Assembly: GCA_947475735.1 (NCBI GenBank)
Contig: CANJLQ010000010.1
Location: 1-64,000, forward strand
Length of the DNA: 64,000 nucleotides
DNA from: Caulobacteraceae bacterium
GTDB taxonomy: Bacteria; Pseudomonadota; Alphaproteobacteria; Caulobacterales; Caulobacteraceae
Direction of reading: 5' to 3'
A model generated the notes under the pieces. It was not told where the DNA came from. It made no database searches and saw only the letters and a program-made list of their open reading frames with translations. Every line of letters starts with the position of its first letter. Position 1 is the first letter of the stretch. Position numbers and translations under genes: made by a program. Of this stretch, positions 16,418 to 30,440 are shown one piece after another.

Positions 16418-17457
16418 TCCTTCTCCTCGCCCTGGCGGCGATCCCGGCCGGCTGTTCCAAGCCCGCCGAAAAGGCGGCCGATCCCGTGGCTCAGGTCCGC
16501 ACCGCTCCTGTCGTCAGAGCCGACCTGGACGAAACCGTCACCGCCTATGGTCAGGTGGAGTTCGATCCAGCCGGTCTTCGCGCCCTGACTGCTCCCTTCG
16601 AGGCCCAGGTGGCCCAGGTTCACGTTCGGGTCGGACAGTCTGTTTCGGCCGGGCAACCGATCGTGACCCTGACCGCCAGTCCCCAGACCCGCCTCGACCT
16701 CGGGCGGCTGGCTCGTGAGGCGCAGGTGGCGGCGAGCGAGGCGGAGCGGCTGGGTCGCCTGCGATCCGATGGCCTGGCCGGTGACGCGGAGGTCCAGACC
16801 GCGACGGCCACCGCCCAGACGGCACGTCAGGCCAGCGCGAACCTCCAGAGCCTGACGCGCGGCGGGCAGGTGACCCTGTCGGCACCGGTGGCAGGGATTG
16901 TCGATGCCGTGCCCAGCAGCCCGGGTAGTCTGGTGCCTGCCGGATCCGTGGTGGCCAATCTCGGGGCTGCCGGGCGGCTGAACGCCCGCATCGGCATTGA
17001 GGTCGAAGACGCCCAGAGGCTCAGGTCGGGCAGCGTCGTCATGCTGATGGGGTTGCATGATCAGGGCGGCACAGCTCCCTCTCGGGTGGCCTCAATCGAC
17101 CGGCGTGTCGATCCCGCCACCCGCCTCGCGGCTCTGCTTGTTCCGCTTCCGGCTGCGGGCGTGTTGCTTCCGGGCGAGGCCGTCAGGGCGGACGTAGTGG
17201 TCGGCACGCGCATCGGCGTCCTGACGGTGCCGCGCGCCGCGGTCCTCTATGATGGCGAGACGCCCTATGTGTTTGTCGTCAGCGCGGGCAAGGCGGTGCG
17301 CAGGCCCGTCCAGGTCGGACTTGAACTCACCGATCGGGTCGAACTGACCTCGGGCGTTCAAGCCAACGAGCAGGTGGTGATCGAGGGCGGTCCATCCCTC
17401 TCGGACGGCATGGCCGTGAGAGAAGCCGCCGCCGCGACCCCGGCGGCGCGCCCGTGA
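16405..17457 (+). CDS. RND periplasmic adaptor (membrane fusion protein)
   Basis: A 350-residue adaptor with a lipoprotein signal (LALAAIPAGCS), split lipoyl/hairpin region (AQVAQVHVRVGQSVSAGQPIVTL ... VTLSAPVAGIVDAVPSSPG), beta-barrel and membrane-proximal domains. It links the inner-membrane RND pump to the TolC-like lipoprotein. It overlaps the pump gene by four bases (GTGA). No metal-binding His cluster is seen, unlike CzcB-type adaptors. Confidence 0.88.
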   Translation: MRRLILLLALAAIPAGCSKPAEKAADPVAQVRTAPVVRADLDETVTAYGQVEFDPAGLRALTAPFEAQVAQVHVRVGQSVSAGQPIVTLTASPQTRLDLGRLAREAQVAASEAERLGRLRSDGLAGDAEVQTATATAQTARQASANLQSLTRGGQVTLSAPVAGIVDAVPSSPGSLVPAGSVVANLGAAGRLNARIGIEVEDAQRLRSGSVVMLMGLHDQGGTAPSRVASIDRRVDPATRLAALLVPLPAAGVLLPGEAVRADVVVGTRIGVLTVPRAAVLYDGETPYVFVVSAGKAVRRPVQVGLELTDRVELTSGVQANEQVVIEGGPSLSDGMAVREAAAATPAARP

Positions 17458-20400
17458 CCCGCTGGCTCTCCGGCCAGGTCCGGTTCGTTCTTCTCGCCTT
17501 CGTCCTGCTGGCCCTGGCGGGGTCGGCGGCGGCGTTCAGACTGCCCGTGAGCCTGTTCCCGAAGATCGACTTCCCCCGGGTGGTGGTGGCCGTCGACGCC
17601 GGCGACCGTCCGGTGGAGCAGATGGTCAGCCAGGTGACCCGGCCGGTCGAGCGGGCGCTTCGCACCGTCCCCGGCGTAGCCTCCGTCCGATCTACCAGCA
17701 GCCGGGGCTCGGCCGAGCTGTCCGTCAACTTCGCCTGGGGCGCGGACATGGTCGCTGCGACCCTTCAGGCCGAGTCGGCCGTGAATGCGGTGATGCCGGA
17801 CCTGCCGCCGGGGACGCGGTTCGAAGTCCGGCGAATGGACCCGACGGTGTTTCCGGTCCTGGGTCTTGCGCTGGTGTCGCCCAGCCGCGATCCCGTGGCG
17901 CTGAGAGATTTCGCCCAGCTCCAGCTCGCCCCGCTGCTGTCTTCGACGCCCGGCGTGGCCAGCGTGACCGTGCAGGGCGGTCAGGAGAAGGAATATCAGG
18001 TGCTGGCGGACCCCACGCGACTCCAGGCGCTGGGTCTCTCTGTCGAAGACCTGGCACGGGTCCTGTCGTCCAACAACGTCGTGGTCGCAGCGGGTCGCTT
18101 GGAGGACCGTTATCGGCTGTATCTGGTGCTCACCGACAACCAGCTGACCGGCATCGACGATATCCGCCGGACCGTGATCCAGACCGGCGCGCGCGGTGTG
18201 GTCGAACTGGACGATATCGCCGATGTCGTGGTCCGACAGACCCCGCAGTGGACGCGGGTCACGTCGCAGGGCCAGGACGCGGTGCTGGTCAACATTCGCC
18301 AGACGCCAGACGCCAACAGCGTCGGTCTGGTCAAAGAGGTGCGGCGACGCATCGCCGCCTTCAAGGTGGAGACCCCCGCCGATGTTCAGATCGTTACCTT
18401 CTACGACCAGTCGCAGCTGGTGACCGCAGCGGCGAGCAGCGTGCGCGACGCTATCCTGTTGGGCGCTCTGCTGGCCGGTGTTGTGCTGTTCGTCTTTCTT
18501 CGCAGCCTGCGCTTCATGGTGATCGTCGCCCTGATGCTGCCTGCCGTGTTGGCGACGACCTGCATCGCCCTCGGCCTTCTGGGCATGAGTTTCAACATGA
18601 TGACCCTGGGGGGTATGGCCGCGGCCGTCGGCCTGGTCGTGGACGACGCGGTGGTCATGCTGGAACATCTGATGCGGCGGCTTCAGGAGAAGCGCAGAGG
18701 GGCGGAAGCCGGGGAGGACGGTGTGCTGGTTTCGGCGGCCGAGATGGCCCGCCCGCTCATCGGATCGACGCTCGCCACCATCCTAGTCTTCGCGCCCCTC
18801 GCCTTCTTGAGCGGCGTCACGGGCGGGTTCTTCAAGGCCCTTGCTGTCACGATGTCGGCGTCGCTCGCCGTTTCCCTGATCTTCGCTCTGTTCGTCGCGC
18901 CGTTGCTCGCCGAGCGATGGGTGCGGGAACGCGACGTGGAGCAGGCCGAGCGGGCAGGCGGGCTGCTCGAACGATTCGGTGGTCGTTACGAGACGCTGAT
19001 GACGCGCGTTCTGGGACGGCCGGGTCGGCTTGCATTGATCGTGGGCCTCGTCGTCCTGTTGATCGGCGGGCTCGCCTATACCCGGGTCGGGTCGGGCTTC
19101 ATGCCCAAGATGGACGAAGGCGGCTTCATCCTCGATTACTATGCCGCGCCGGGCACGTCGCTGAGCGAAACCGACCGGCTGTTACGACAAGTCGAGTCCA
19201 TCCTCCAAGCCACGCCGGACGTCGAAAGCTATTCGCGGCGGACCGGGCTGCAGCTCGGCGGCAGCCTATCCGAAGCCAATGAGGGCGACTTTTTCGTGAG
19301 GCTGAAGGCCAAGGGCCGACGTCCGCTCGAAGTCGTCACCGCAGAGGTCCGATCCAAGATCGAGGCGTCCGTGCTCGGCCTCACGGTCGAGACGGCGCAA
19401 CTGATGGAGGACCTGATCGGCGATCTGACCGCTGTGCCCCAGCCGATCGAGGTCAAGCTGCTGGGGGCGGACATGGCGGCATTGAAAACGGCATCGCCAA
19501 TGGTCGTGGATGCCATCGGCAAGATCCGGGGCGTGGTCGAGGTCAGCGGTGGCCTGCGGGTCGCCGGCGACGCCGTGGTTATAGCCGTGGATCGGCCGGC
19601 CGCGGCTCTGGAAGGCCTCGATCCCGAGGCGGTGACGCGACAGCTCCAGCTTCTGGTAGGCGGCAACGTCATCGGGCAGATTCAGGAGGGCGAAAAACTG
19701 GTCGGCGTGCGGGTCTGGACGGCAGGCGATCTCCGCGATCGTGTGCGCGCTCTGGAGACCCTGCCGCTGCGCGCGCCGGACGGGCACACCCTGCCTCTCT
19801 CGCGTGTCGCGACCCTGACGATCGCGCCCGGTCAGCCGCAGGTCACCCGCGAGAATCTACAGCCGTTGGTGGCTGTGACCGCGCGGCTGGATCAACGCGA
19901 TTTGGGCTCGGCGATGCGCGAGGTTCAGCGCACGGTGGCCTCGTTGAGCCTGCCGTCTGGCGTCCGCGTCGAGTACGGCGGCCTCTATGCCGAACAACAG
20001 AAGTCGTTCCGTGACCTGGCGGTGGTCTTCGTCAGCGCCTTAGCGCTCGTCGGGTTGCTGTTCCTCTATCTGTTTCAGGGATGGGCAGCGGCGGCGAGCA
20101 TCGTCGTCACGCTTCTGCTGGCGGCGTCCAGTGTCTTCCTGGGCCTGTGGGCCACGGGCACTGAGCTCAACATCTCCGCCATGATGGGCCTCACGATGGT
20201 CATCGGCATCGTCGCCGAGTTGGGCGTCTTCTACCTCGCGGAACTGCCACCGAACCAACGGGCGGACGCCAAGACGTTGATAGCCGCTGGGCGGGCGAGA
20301 CTTCGGCCCATCCTCATGTCCGCCCTGATCGCCATTTTGGCCTTGGCGCCCCTCGCGCTCGGCCTCGGCGAGGGGTCGGCGATGCAAAAGCCCCTCGCGA

Positions 20401-20504
20401 TCGCGATCATCACCGGTCTGATCGCCGGTGTGCCGCTGATCCTGATTTTTTGTCCCGCCCTGTTGGCGCGCCTTTCCACTCCGCTCCGGGAGCGACCGCA
20501 ATGA
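17454..20504 (+). CDS. RND efflux pump, inner-membrane subunit
   Basis: A 1016-residue RND transporter with the usual two-fold structure: TM1 (about 10-28), a large periplasmic loop, TM2-7 with GLVVDDAVVMLEHL in TM4 (about 391-404), a second loop and TM8-12. The paired Asp in TM4 carry protons. The heavy-metal signature DFG..DGA..EN of CzcA-type pumps is absent, so the substrate is more likely an organic or amphipathic compound than a divalent metal. The start is a GTG overlapping the adaptor stop. With its neighbours it forms a complete tripartite pump under its own two-component system. Confidence 0.88.
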   Translation: MTRWLSGQVRFVLLAFVLLALAGSAAAFRLPVSLFPKIDFPRVVVAVDAGDRPVEQMVSQVTRPVERALRTVPGVASVRSTSSRGSAELSVNFAWGADMVAATLQAESAVNAVMPDLPPGTRFEVRRMDPTVFPVLGLALVSPSRDPVALRDFAQLQLAPLLSSTPGVASVTVQGGQEKEYQVLADPTRLQALGLSVEDLARVLSSNNVVVAAGRLEDRYRLYLVLTDNQLTGIDDIRRTVIQTGARGVVELDDIADVVVRQTPQWTRVTSQGQDAVLVNIRQTPDANSVGLVKEVRRRIAAFKVETPADVQIVTFYDQSQLVTAAASSVRDAILLGALLAGVVLFVFLRSLRFMVIVALMLPAVLATTCIALGLLGMSFNMMTLGGMAAAVGLVVDDAVVMLEHLMRRLQEKRRGAEAGEDGVLVSAAEMARPLIGSTLATILVFAPLAFLSGVTGGFFKALAVTMSASLAVSLIFALFVAPLLAERWVRERDVEQAERAGGLLERFGGRYETLMTRVLGRPGRLALIVGLVVLLIGGLAYTRVGSGFMPKMDEGGFILDYYAAPGTSLSETDRLLRQVESILQATPDVESYSRRTGLQLGGSLSEANEGDFFVRLKAKGRRPLEVVTAEVRSKIEASVLGLTVETAQLMEDLIGDLTAVPQPIEVKLLGADMAALKTASPMVVDAIGKIRGVVEVSGGLRVAGDAVVIAVDRPAAALEGLDPEAVTRQLQLLVGGNVIGQIQEGEKLVGVRVWTAGDLRDRVRALETLPLRAPDGHTLPLSRVATLTIAPGQPQVTRENLQPLVAVTARLDQRDLGSAMREVQRTVASLSLPSGVRVEYGGLYAEQQKSFRDLAVVFVSALALVGLLFLYLFQGWAAAASIVVTLLLAASSVFLGLWATGTELNISAMMGLTMVIGIVAELGVFYLAELPPNQRADAKTLIAAGRARLRPILMSALIAILALAPLALGLGEGSAMQKPLAIAIITGLIAGVPLILIFCPALLARLSTPLRERPQ

Positions 20505-21115
20505 AGTTCAGCCTGCCGTCTTCGCGTGGCCCACGCGTGCTGCTCAAGATCGTCGCCGGCCTTGGGTCCGCGACCCTCTGGACGATGGCCGCCATCGGCC
20601 TGTTCGTCGTGGCCTTTGTCAGCTTCACCATGGCTAACGACAATTTCCACGCCGTCGCCAAGGATGAGGCTTTCCGGTCGGCGCAGCCGTCGCCGCAGGA
20701 CCTCGAACGCTATGCGCGGGGTCATGGCATCCGCACCGTTATCAATCTGAGAGGGGCGAACCCGTCCGAGGCCTGGTACCGCGACGAGGTGGCCACCGCG
20801 CGTCGCCTGGGCTTGCGCCACATCGACTTCCGCATGTCCGCGAAGCGGGGCATTACCAACGAAGAGGCTTGGCGGCTGATCCAGGTCATGCGCGACGCGC
20901 CCAAGCCCCTGCTGATCCATTGCGAATCGGGCGCCGACCGCAGCGGGCTTGCCTCGGCCCTCTATGTGGCTGCGGTGGAAGGGCTCGGTGAGGAGGCCGC
21001 GGAGCGACACCTCTCGCTGCGCTACGGCCATGTCCAGGCGCCGTTTGGCAAGGGGTGGGGCTCCACCGTCACCTGGGAGCGCATGGAGCCTTCCTTGGGC
21101 TTTGTCGGTAGCTGA
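20501..21115 (+). CDS. Dual-specificity/tyrosine-type phosphatase, membrane-anchored
   Basis: A 204-residue protein with one N-terminal membrane helix (LWTMAAIGLFVVAFVSFTMA) and a cysteine phosphatase domain: NLRGANPSEAWYRDE and the P-loop HCESGADRSG (CX5R, Cys about 140). The family includes protein-tyrosine and inositol or lipid phosphatases. It overlaps the pump gene by ATGA and abuts the PAP2 gene, so it is translated with the efflux operon. The substrate is unknown; a role in envelope lipid or undecaprenyl phosphate turnover is inference from the adjoining PAP2 gene. Confidence 0.82.
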   Translation: MKFSLPSSRGPRVLLKIVAGLGSATLWTMAAIGLFVVAFVSFTMANDNFHAVAKDEAFRSAQPSPQDLERYARGHGIRTVINLRGANPSEAWYRDEVATARRLGLRHIDFRMSAKRGITNEEAWRLIQVMRDAPKPLLIHCESGADRSGLASALYVAAVEGLGEEAAERHLSLRYGHVQAPFGKGWGSTVTWERMEPSLGFVGS

Positions 21116-21843
21116 TGCTGGGAAGACTGCCTGTGTCCGGATTGGCCTCCACTCTGGGGCGGGTGCGCGGTCGGCTGAGCGGAGCGGTCATCGCGACCTT
21201 CATGGCCGGTTCGCTGGCCATCTGGGGCTTCCTGACCCTCGCGGGCGAAATGCGTGAAGGCGAGACCCGGGCGATCGATGAACGCCTGATGCTGCTGATG
21301 CGTGAAAGGGGCGATCAGAATGATCCGCTCGGGCCGCGGTGGCTTGAAGAGGCGATGCGTGACGTGACGGCCCTCGGCGGCTTCACGGTGCTGACGCTCG
21401 TCACGATCGTCGCTGTGGTCACGCTGATGCGAGCCAGGCGGTGGCGCAAGGCGCTTGGCATGGCAACGGTGGCGCTCGGCGCCGAGCTGACGAGCGATGT
21501 GCTGAAGCTCGCCTACGCCCGGCCCCGACCGGACCTCGTGCCCCACGGGAGCTATGTCTATTCCAACAGTTTCCCGAGCGGCCATTCCACCTTGTCCGTC
21601 GCCATCTATTTCACACTCGCGGCTTTGTTAGCGGCGGGCGCGGTCCGCCCGAGCTCCCGTAGAATGATCTATATGGTGGCCGGATCGGTGGTGCTTATGA
21701 TTGGCGCAAGCCGTGTCTATCTGGGCGTGCACTGGCCGACCGACGTCGCCGCCGGGTGGGCACTGGGATCAATCTGGGCCTTGATCGGCTGGCGATGGCT
21801 TGGCGAACCGACGACTGCGGGCGCAGGCCCGACGCAGCACTGA
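21115..21843 (+). CDS. PAP2-family membrane phosphatase
   Basis: A 242-residue membrane protein with the three phosphatase signatures: KLAYARPRPD, SFPSGHS and SRVYLGVHWPTD, on about six helices. The family dephosphorylates phosphatidic acid, undecaprenyl diphosphate or related lipids at the periplasmic face. Its start overlaps the stop of the previous phosphatase gene (TGATG). Two unrelated phosphatases inside an RND operon suggest that the operon answers damage to the envelope, for example by recycling lipid carriers. Confidence 0.87.
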   Translation: MLGRLPVSGLASTLGRVRGRLSGAVIATFMAGSLAIWGFLTLAGEMREGETRAIDERLMLLMRERGDQNDPLGPRWLEEAMRDVTALGGFTVLTLVTIVAVVTLMRARRWRKALGMATVALGAELTSDVLKLAYARPRPDLVPHGSYVYSNSFPSGHSTLSVAIYFTLAALLAAGAVRPSSRRMIYMVAGSVVLMIGASRVYLGVHWPTDVAAGWALGSIWALIGWRWLGEPTTAGAGPTQH

Positions 21844-21883
21844 CGCCAGATCCGACCCTCACATCCCTCATGAAGAGATGGCG

Positions 21884-22465
21884 ATGACCAACGACAGACT
21901 CGACCTGGATCATCTTGCACGGCGTTGGCTTGGCAAGGCCACGCCGGAGCTAGCGGAAGCCGAGCGCCGCGTCCTCAGCCGCACGGTGCATCGAAAACCC
22001 GTTTCGCAGGACGTCAATGCGGCGTTCAAGAGCGACCTGACCTTCGGCGAACGCCTGTCCGACCGAGTCGCCCGTTTGGGTGGCTCCTGGGGCTTCATCA
22101 GCAGCTTTGGTTTGTTTTTGCTGGTCTGGGCGATCCTGAATCTCACCCTTGGTCGGCACGCCTTCGATCCCTATCCCTTCATTTTCCTGAACCTGTTGTT
22201 GTCGATGCTCGCTGCGATCCAGGCCCCGATCATCATGATGAGTCAGAACCGGCAGGCTACGAAAGATCGGCTGGATGCCTCACATGACTATGAGGTCAAC
22301 CTGAAGGCGGAGATCGAGATCATGGCCCTGCATGAAAAACTGGATCAGATGCGTGACAGCCAAATCCAGACCTTGATCAGCAAACAGCAGGAGCAGATCG
22401 AGCTGTTGACGACTCTGTTGCGCAAAGACGGTGTCGCGGCCGAAACGCCCAAAGGTCAGGCCTGA
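21884..22465 (+). CDS. DUF1003 membrane protein
   Basis: A 193-residue protein of the DUF1003 family: a soluble N-terminus with the conserved stretch LTFGERLSDRVARLGGSWGFI, two membrane helices (FGLFLLVWAILNL and PFIFLNLLLSMLAAIQAPIIMMSQNR) and a C-terminal coiled coil (LHEKLDQMRDSQIQTL). Function is unknown; homologs occur near cation and Mg transport genes. The ATG at 21884 is preferred because GAAGAG lies 7 bases upstream; another ATG is six bases earlier. It is the last gene of the plus-strand RND operon and overlaps the convergent gene by 10 bases. Confidence 0.82.
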   Translation: MTNDRLDLDHLARRWLGKATPELAEAERRVLSRTVHRKPVSQDVNAAFKSDLTFGERLSDRVARLGGSWGFISSFGLFLLVWAILNLTLGRHAFDPYPFIFLNLLLSMLAAIQAPIIMMSQNRQATKDRLDASHDYEVNLKAEIEIMALHEKLDQMRDSQIQTLISKQQEQIELLTTLLRKDGVAAETPKGQA

Positions 22466-23034
22466 TTCACGTCCGCCTCGCGTCCTGCGGCCCTCCAGAC
22501 ATCCCGCGCCGCGTCGGCGTTTAGTGCTGCGATCGCCAAGCCGACAATCAGGTCCGGCCAAGCGGAACGCCAAAGGAAGGCGGTCACGAGGCCGGCGGCG
22601 ACGATCGCCACATTGGCCAGAGCGTCATTGCGGGCGGACAGGAAGGCGGCGCGCGTCAGACTGCCCCGGCTGGCGCGGAACCGTGTGAGCAAAAGGGCGC
22701 AGGCGAGGTTGACTGCTAAGGCCCCCGCTCCGGTCACCGAAAGCAAAATCGGCTGCGGAGGGGACGGCGCCTGAAACTGGCTCCAAGCCGTCCAGATCGT
22801 CGCCAGTCCCGGGATCAGGATCAAAATGGCCAGGCATCGACCGACCCGTGCCCGAACCGTCGCCGAAGCCATAAGCGTCATGCCGATCAGCAGGTTGATC
22901 GCTGCATCCTCAAGAAAGTCGACAGAGTCCGCGAAAAGGGAGACCGACCCAATGGCCCGCGCGACCGTGAACTCGACCCCGAAATAGGAGAGGTTCAGGA
23001 AGGCAACCAACCAAACGGTCTGGCGCAGGTCCAT
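22456..23034 (-). CDS. Short cation-efflux-like membrane protein
   Basis: A 192-residue membrane protein resembling the transmembrane half of cation diffusion facilitators: VSLFADSVDFLEDAAINL corresponds to TM2, where CDF proteins have HxxxD, and FLSARNDALANVAIVAAG to TM5. The usual metal-binding His residues are replaced (Asp44, Glu/Asp48; Asn, Asp in TM5), and the cytoplasmic C-terminal domain is missing. It could be a metal transporter with altered specificity or a transport-inactive relative. A GTG at 23055 is an alternative start. Confidence 0.7.
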   Translation of the reverse strand: MDLRQTVWLVAFLNLSYFGVEFTVARAIGSVSLFADSVDFLEDAAINLLIGMTLMASATVRARVGRCLAILILIPGLATIWTAWSQFQAPSPPQPILLSVTGAGALAVNLACALLLTRFRASRGSLTRAAFLSARNDALANVAIVAAGLVTAFLWRSAWPDLIVGLAIAALNADAARDVWRAAGREADVNQA

Positions 23035-23165
23035 CTGGTAACCGGTTGACCTCACGCGATCTGCCCAGTTCCGAGGGGTTCAAGTGCCATCTCCTCCGCC
23101 AAGCCCTCTCGCTGCGAACCGGTTCTTACGAAGCACGCGAGGATCAGCAGTTTAGCCCGGTTTGA

Positions 23166-23510
23166 TCAAGGACGCGGCGCGAACAGGATGACGCCTGCAC
23201 CGATCAGGCACAGCATAGCCCCAATGACATCCCATCGGTCGGGGCGGCTGCCCTCGACCAGCCAGAGCCAAAGAAGAGACGACAGGATATAGACGCCGCC
23301 GTAGGCGGCATAGGCACGTCCCGCGGCCTCGACCTCCACAAGGGTCAGCAACCAGGCGAACACCGCCAAGCACGCCAACCCCGGAACGATCCACGCCACC
23401 GACCTGCCCAGGCGAATCCAGGTCCAGAAGGCGTAGCAGCCTGCGATCTCGGCGAGCGCCGCACCGAGATAGACTGCTAGCGTCGTCGGCGAGATCGTGG
23501 CGGGCGTCAT
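23166..23510 (-). CDS. YnfA-family (UPF0060) membrane protein
   Basis: A 114-residue protein with four membrane helices and the family pattern [15 protein letters not shown] ... [24 protein letters not shown] ... [23 protein letters not shown]. YnfA proteins belong to the small multidrug resistance superfamily and some export cationic compounds. It overlaps the DUF411 gene by four bases (ATGA), so both are translated together. Confidence 0.9.
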   Translation of the reverse strand: MTPATISPTTLAVYLGAALAEIAGCYAFWTWIRLGRSVAWIVPGLACLAVFAWLLTLVEVEAAGRAYAAYGGVYILSSLLWLWLVEGSRPDRWDVIGAMLCLIGAGVILFAPRP

Positions 23511-24001
23511 CCGTGGCTGGCGAACACGCGGGTGGCACCGTTTTTGAGGATAAGCAGGGTCTGGAACCCCTGGACCCGGTCGGCCGGGGCTGGCATCCCC
23601 GGGGATCCCGCCGGCATGCCCGGCACCGACAGACCGAAGGCGTCGGGGCGCTCGCGGACCAGTCGGGCCACGTCCTCGGCCGGCACATGTCCCTCGATCG
23701 CATAGGACCCCACAACTCCAGTGTGACAGGACGCCAGGGCGTCGGGCACGCCGTAGCGGCGGCGAATGGGGGCAAGGTCTTCCAACTCGCGCACCGTCGC
23801 CGTCCATCCGGCCGCCGTCAAATGCTGGACCCAGGCCCCGCAGCAGCCGCACCAAGGCGTCTTGTAGACGGTGATGGCCTGAACCGCCTGGGCCGCAAGG
23901 ACCGGCGAAGCCAAGACCGATGACGCCAGGGCCAGACCCGGCAAGGCCCGGACAAAAGACCGACGAGAGGGCGCGAGCTGGGGGGCGGGCGAGAGGGACA
24001 T
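23507..24001 (-). CDS. DUF411 periplasmic metal-binding protein
   Basis: A 164-residue protein with a twin-arginine-like signal ([18 protein letters not shown]) and a DUF411 domain: thioredoxin-like start [17 protein letters not shown], then [20 protein letters not shown]. Family members bind copper or related metals in the periplasm and occur in copper and multi-metal resistance clusters. It is transcribed away from the Czc operon across a 160-bp divergent region. Confidence 0.88.
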   Translation of the reverse strand: MSLSPAPQLAPSRRSFVRALPGLALASSVLASPVLAAQAVQAITVYKTPWCGCCGAWVQHLTAAGWTATVRELEDLAPIRRRYGVPDALASCHTGVVGSYAIEGHVPAEDVARLVRERPDAFGLSVPGMPAGSPGMPAPADRVQGFQTLLILKNGATRVFASHG

Positions 24002-24161
24002 GTCGGTAAGCTCCGTTCGACACCACCTATCGCGCCTATGGTCTTCGTCGTCGAGGTTCGCCGATCTTTAGTGGGAAGCGAGGATGTCGCAGCGTCGTAC
24101 GCGGGGGCCACTCGTGTTGAAGTTTGCCCTGAGGCGGGATACGTGAGCCTCAGGAGTTCCC

Positions 24162-24560
24162 TTGCCGCCATCGATTCGGACATTCTGCGTCTCGCTATGC
24201 GTCGCTTTGGTGGCGGCGCTGACCTTGCACGCGTCCGCTCAGGCTCAGCATGAGGTCGGACATTCGGCCGGCTGGCCTCCCGTCGCCATGGTGGCGAGCG
24301 ACGACCACGGGCATGCTCACATGCATGTGGTGCCGACCGAAACCACACCCGATGCACCGGACCAAGACCAGGACGGACAGCCGACCGGACATCACCACAG
24401 CGGCGTCGAAAAGCCATCGACCACGCCAGCCCTGAGCGTGGCCGGGCCGCTGCAGCTGGTCCGTGTCGCGGAGCATAGCCTCGGGCGAAGCCCACCCTTG
24501 GAAGACGTCGGGCTCGACGGGCCCGAATACCCCCCGAAACGGACAGGCGCGATCCTTTGA
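24162..24560 (+). CDS. His-rich periplasmic protein of the Czc operon
   Basis: A 132-residue protein with a signal peptide (TFCVSLCVALVAALTLHASAQA) and His clusters (DDHGHAHMHV, TGHHHSG), a likely periplasmic metal buffer or chaperone for the pump encoded downstream. The TTG at 24162 is taken as start because CAGGAG lies 5 bases before it. No named family is recognised, but similar small His-rich proteins often open czc/cus-type operons. Confidence 0.7.
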   Translation: MPPSIRTFCVSLCVALVAALTLHASAQAQHEVGHSAGWPPVAMVASDDHGHAHMHVVPTETTPDAPDQDQDGQPTGHHHSGVEKPSTTPALSVAGPLQLVRVAEHSLGRSPPLEDVGLDGPEYPPKRTGAIL

Positions 24561-24611
24561 TCCGACGCGGCCAGCCGGCCGCGCGCGCCATTCCGTTTTT
24601 GGAGATATCCC

Positions 24612-25924
24612 TTGCATACCCCATCGTCCGGCTTTGCCGGATCGTGGGCGCGTACACCGACCGTCACGGTCCTCGCGCTCATTCTGGCGGCCGCCATGCC
24701 GCCGTCCTTCGCCATGGCACAGTCCCCACCGTCGGCTGACGCAGCCGCTCGTTCTCTGACCCTCGAAGAGGCTCTCGCCCTCGCGGCCTCGGCCGATCCT
24801 GCCCTCGCGGGTACGGCCGCCCGGATGCGCGCTGCTGAAGCGGGGGTGCGCCAGGCCGACGTCCGGCGCAATCCGACCCTGGGGTTGGTCGCTGAGAATA
24901 TCGGTGGTGTCGGTGGCATCGGCCTGATCGACCGTTCCGAGACGACCCTGACCTACGAGCAGCCGATTGAGCGGGGCGGCGACCGGGATGCCCGCGTGTC
25001 CTTGGCGCGCAGCGAGGGTGTGCTGGTCGGAGCCACGGCGCAGGTCCGACGGCTAGACCGGCTCGAACAGGTTCAGACCGCCTGGGCGGAAGCCCTGGCC
25101 GCGCAGGCCGAAGTCGAGATCGCGCGAGAACGACTCGATCTGGCCGAACGGTTCCAGACCGAGGTCCAGCGCCGCGTAAACGCTGCACGTGACCCCCTGT
25201 TCGCGGGAGCCCGGGCCGAGTCCGAACTGGCCCAGGCCCAGATCGATTTTGATCAGGCCGAGATCGCGGCGCGCCTCGGCCGGGCCACCCTGGCCAGCTT
25301 CTGGATGGGACCGGCCGATTTTGTGCTGCGGGACGAGGATTTCACCGACACCAGCGCGTCGCGTAGACCGGCCGGTGATCCCACGATCATCGATGAGACG
25401 GCGATCGCGGCCCAACGCGACATCGCTACCTCAAGGGTAGCCGTTGAGCGGGCCCGCGCCGTGCCGGACGCCACCGTCAGCGTCGGGGTGAGGCATCTAT
25501 GGAACGAAGACGCGCTCGCCTTCGTGGTCGGCGGCTCCATCCCGCTCGGCCGATATGATCGCAACGAGGGGGCAATCGAACGCGCCCAGGCCGAACGGAT
25601 CGCGGCCGAGGCCGATCTGTCCGCCCTTCGGATCGAACGGGACCGTGAGATCGCCCGGCTCCAGGTCCTGCTAGCCGCCAAGGCCAGCGAGGCCCGGCGC
25701 ATCGGCGAGGAGACCCTGCCCCAGGCCGAGCGTGCCGTGGTTCTCGTCCGTGAAGGCTTCGCTCGCGGCGGCTTCACCTACAACGACGTCATCCAGGCCC
25801 AGACCGCGCTTTTGCAGACGCGGGCGCGGCGAGTGGCGGTTCTGAGATCCTTTCATATCGAGCGCGCCCGCCTTGACCGGCTGACCGGCGCGCATGGCGG
25901 CCTGACCGGCCTGGAGATGCAACC

Positions 25925-25928
<4 letters not shown>
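24612..25928 (+). CDS. czcC: CzcC-like outer-membrane efflux protein
   Basis: A 438-residue TolC-family protein with a long signal region (VTVLALILAAAMPPSFAMAQ) and the CzcC pattern TLEEALALAASADPALAGTAARM, RNPTLGLVAENIGG and YNDVIQAQTALLQTRARR near the C-terminus. It is the outer-membrane channel of the heavy-metal RND complex. It starts at a TTG (24612) with GGAG 7 bases upstream and overlaps czcB by four bases. Confidence 0.88.
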
Positions 25929-30390
<4,462 letters not shown>

Positions 30391-30440
30391 CGCGCTCCGC
30401 CTCATCCAACGCTTCAGACCCAACCCCTGGAAAGGTCCCC

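Noticed and set aside
17454-20504. Naming the first RND pump CzcA
   Set aside because: TM4 reads GLVVDDAVVMLEHL, not the DFG..DGA..EN signature of heavy-metal pumps.
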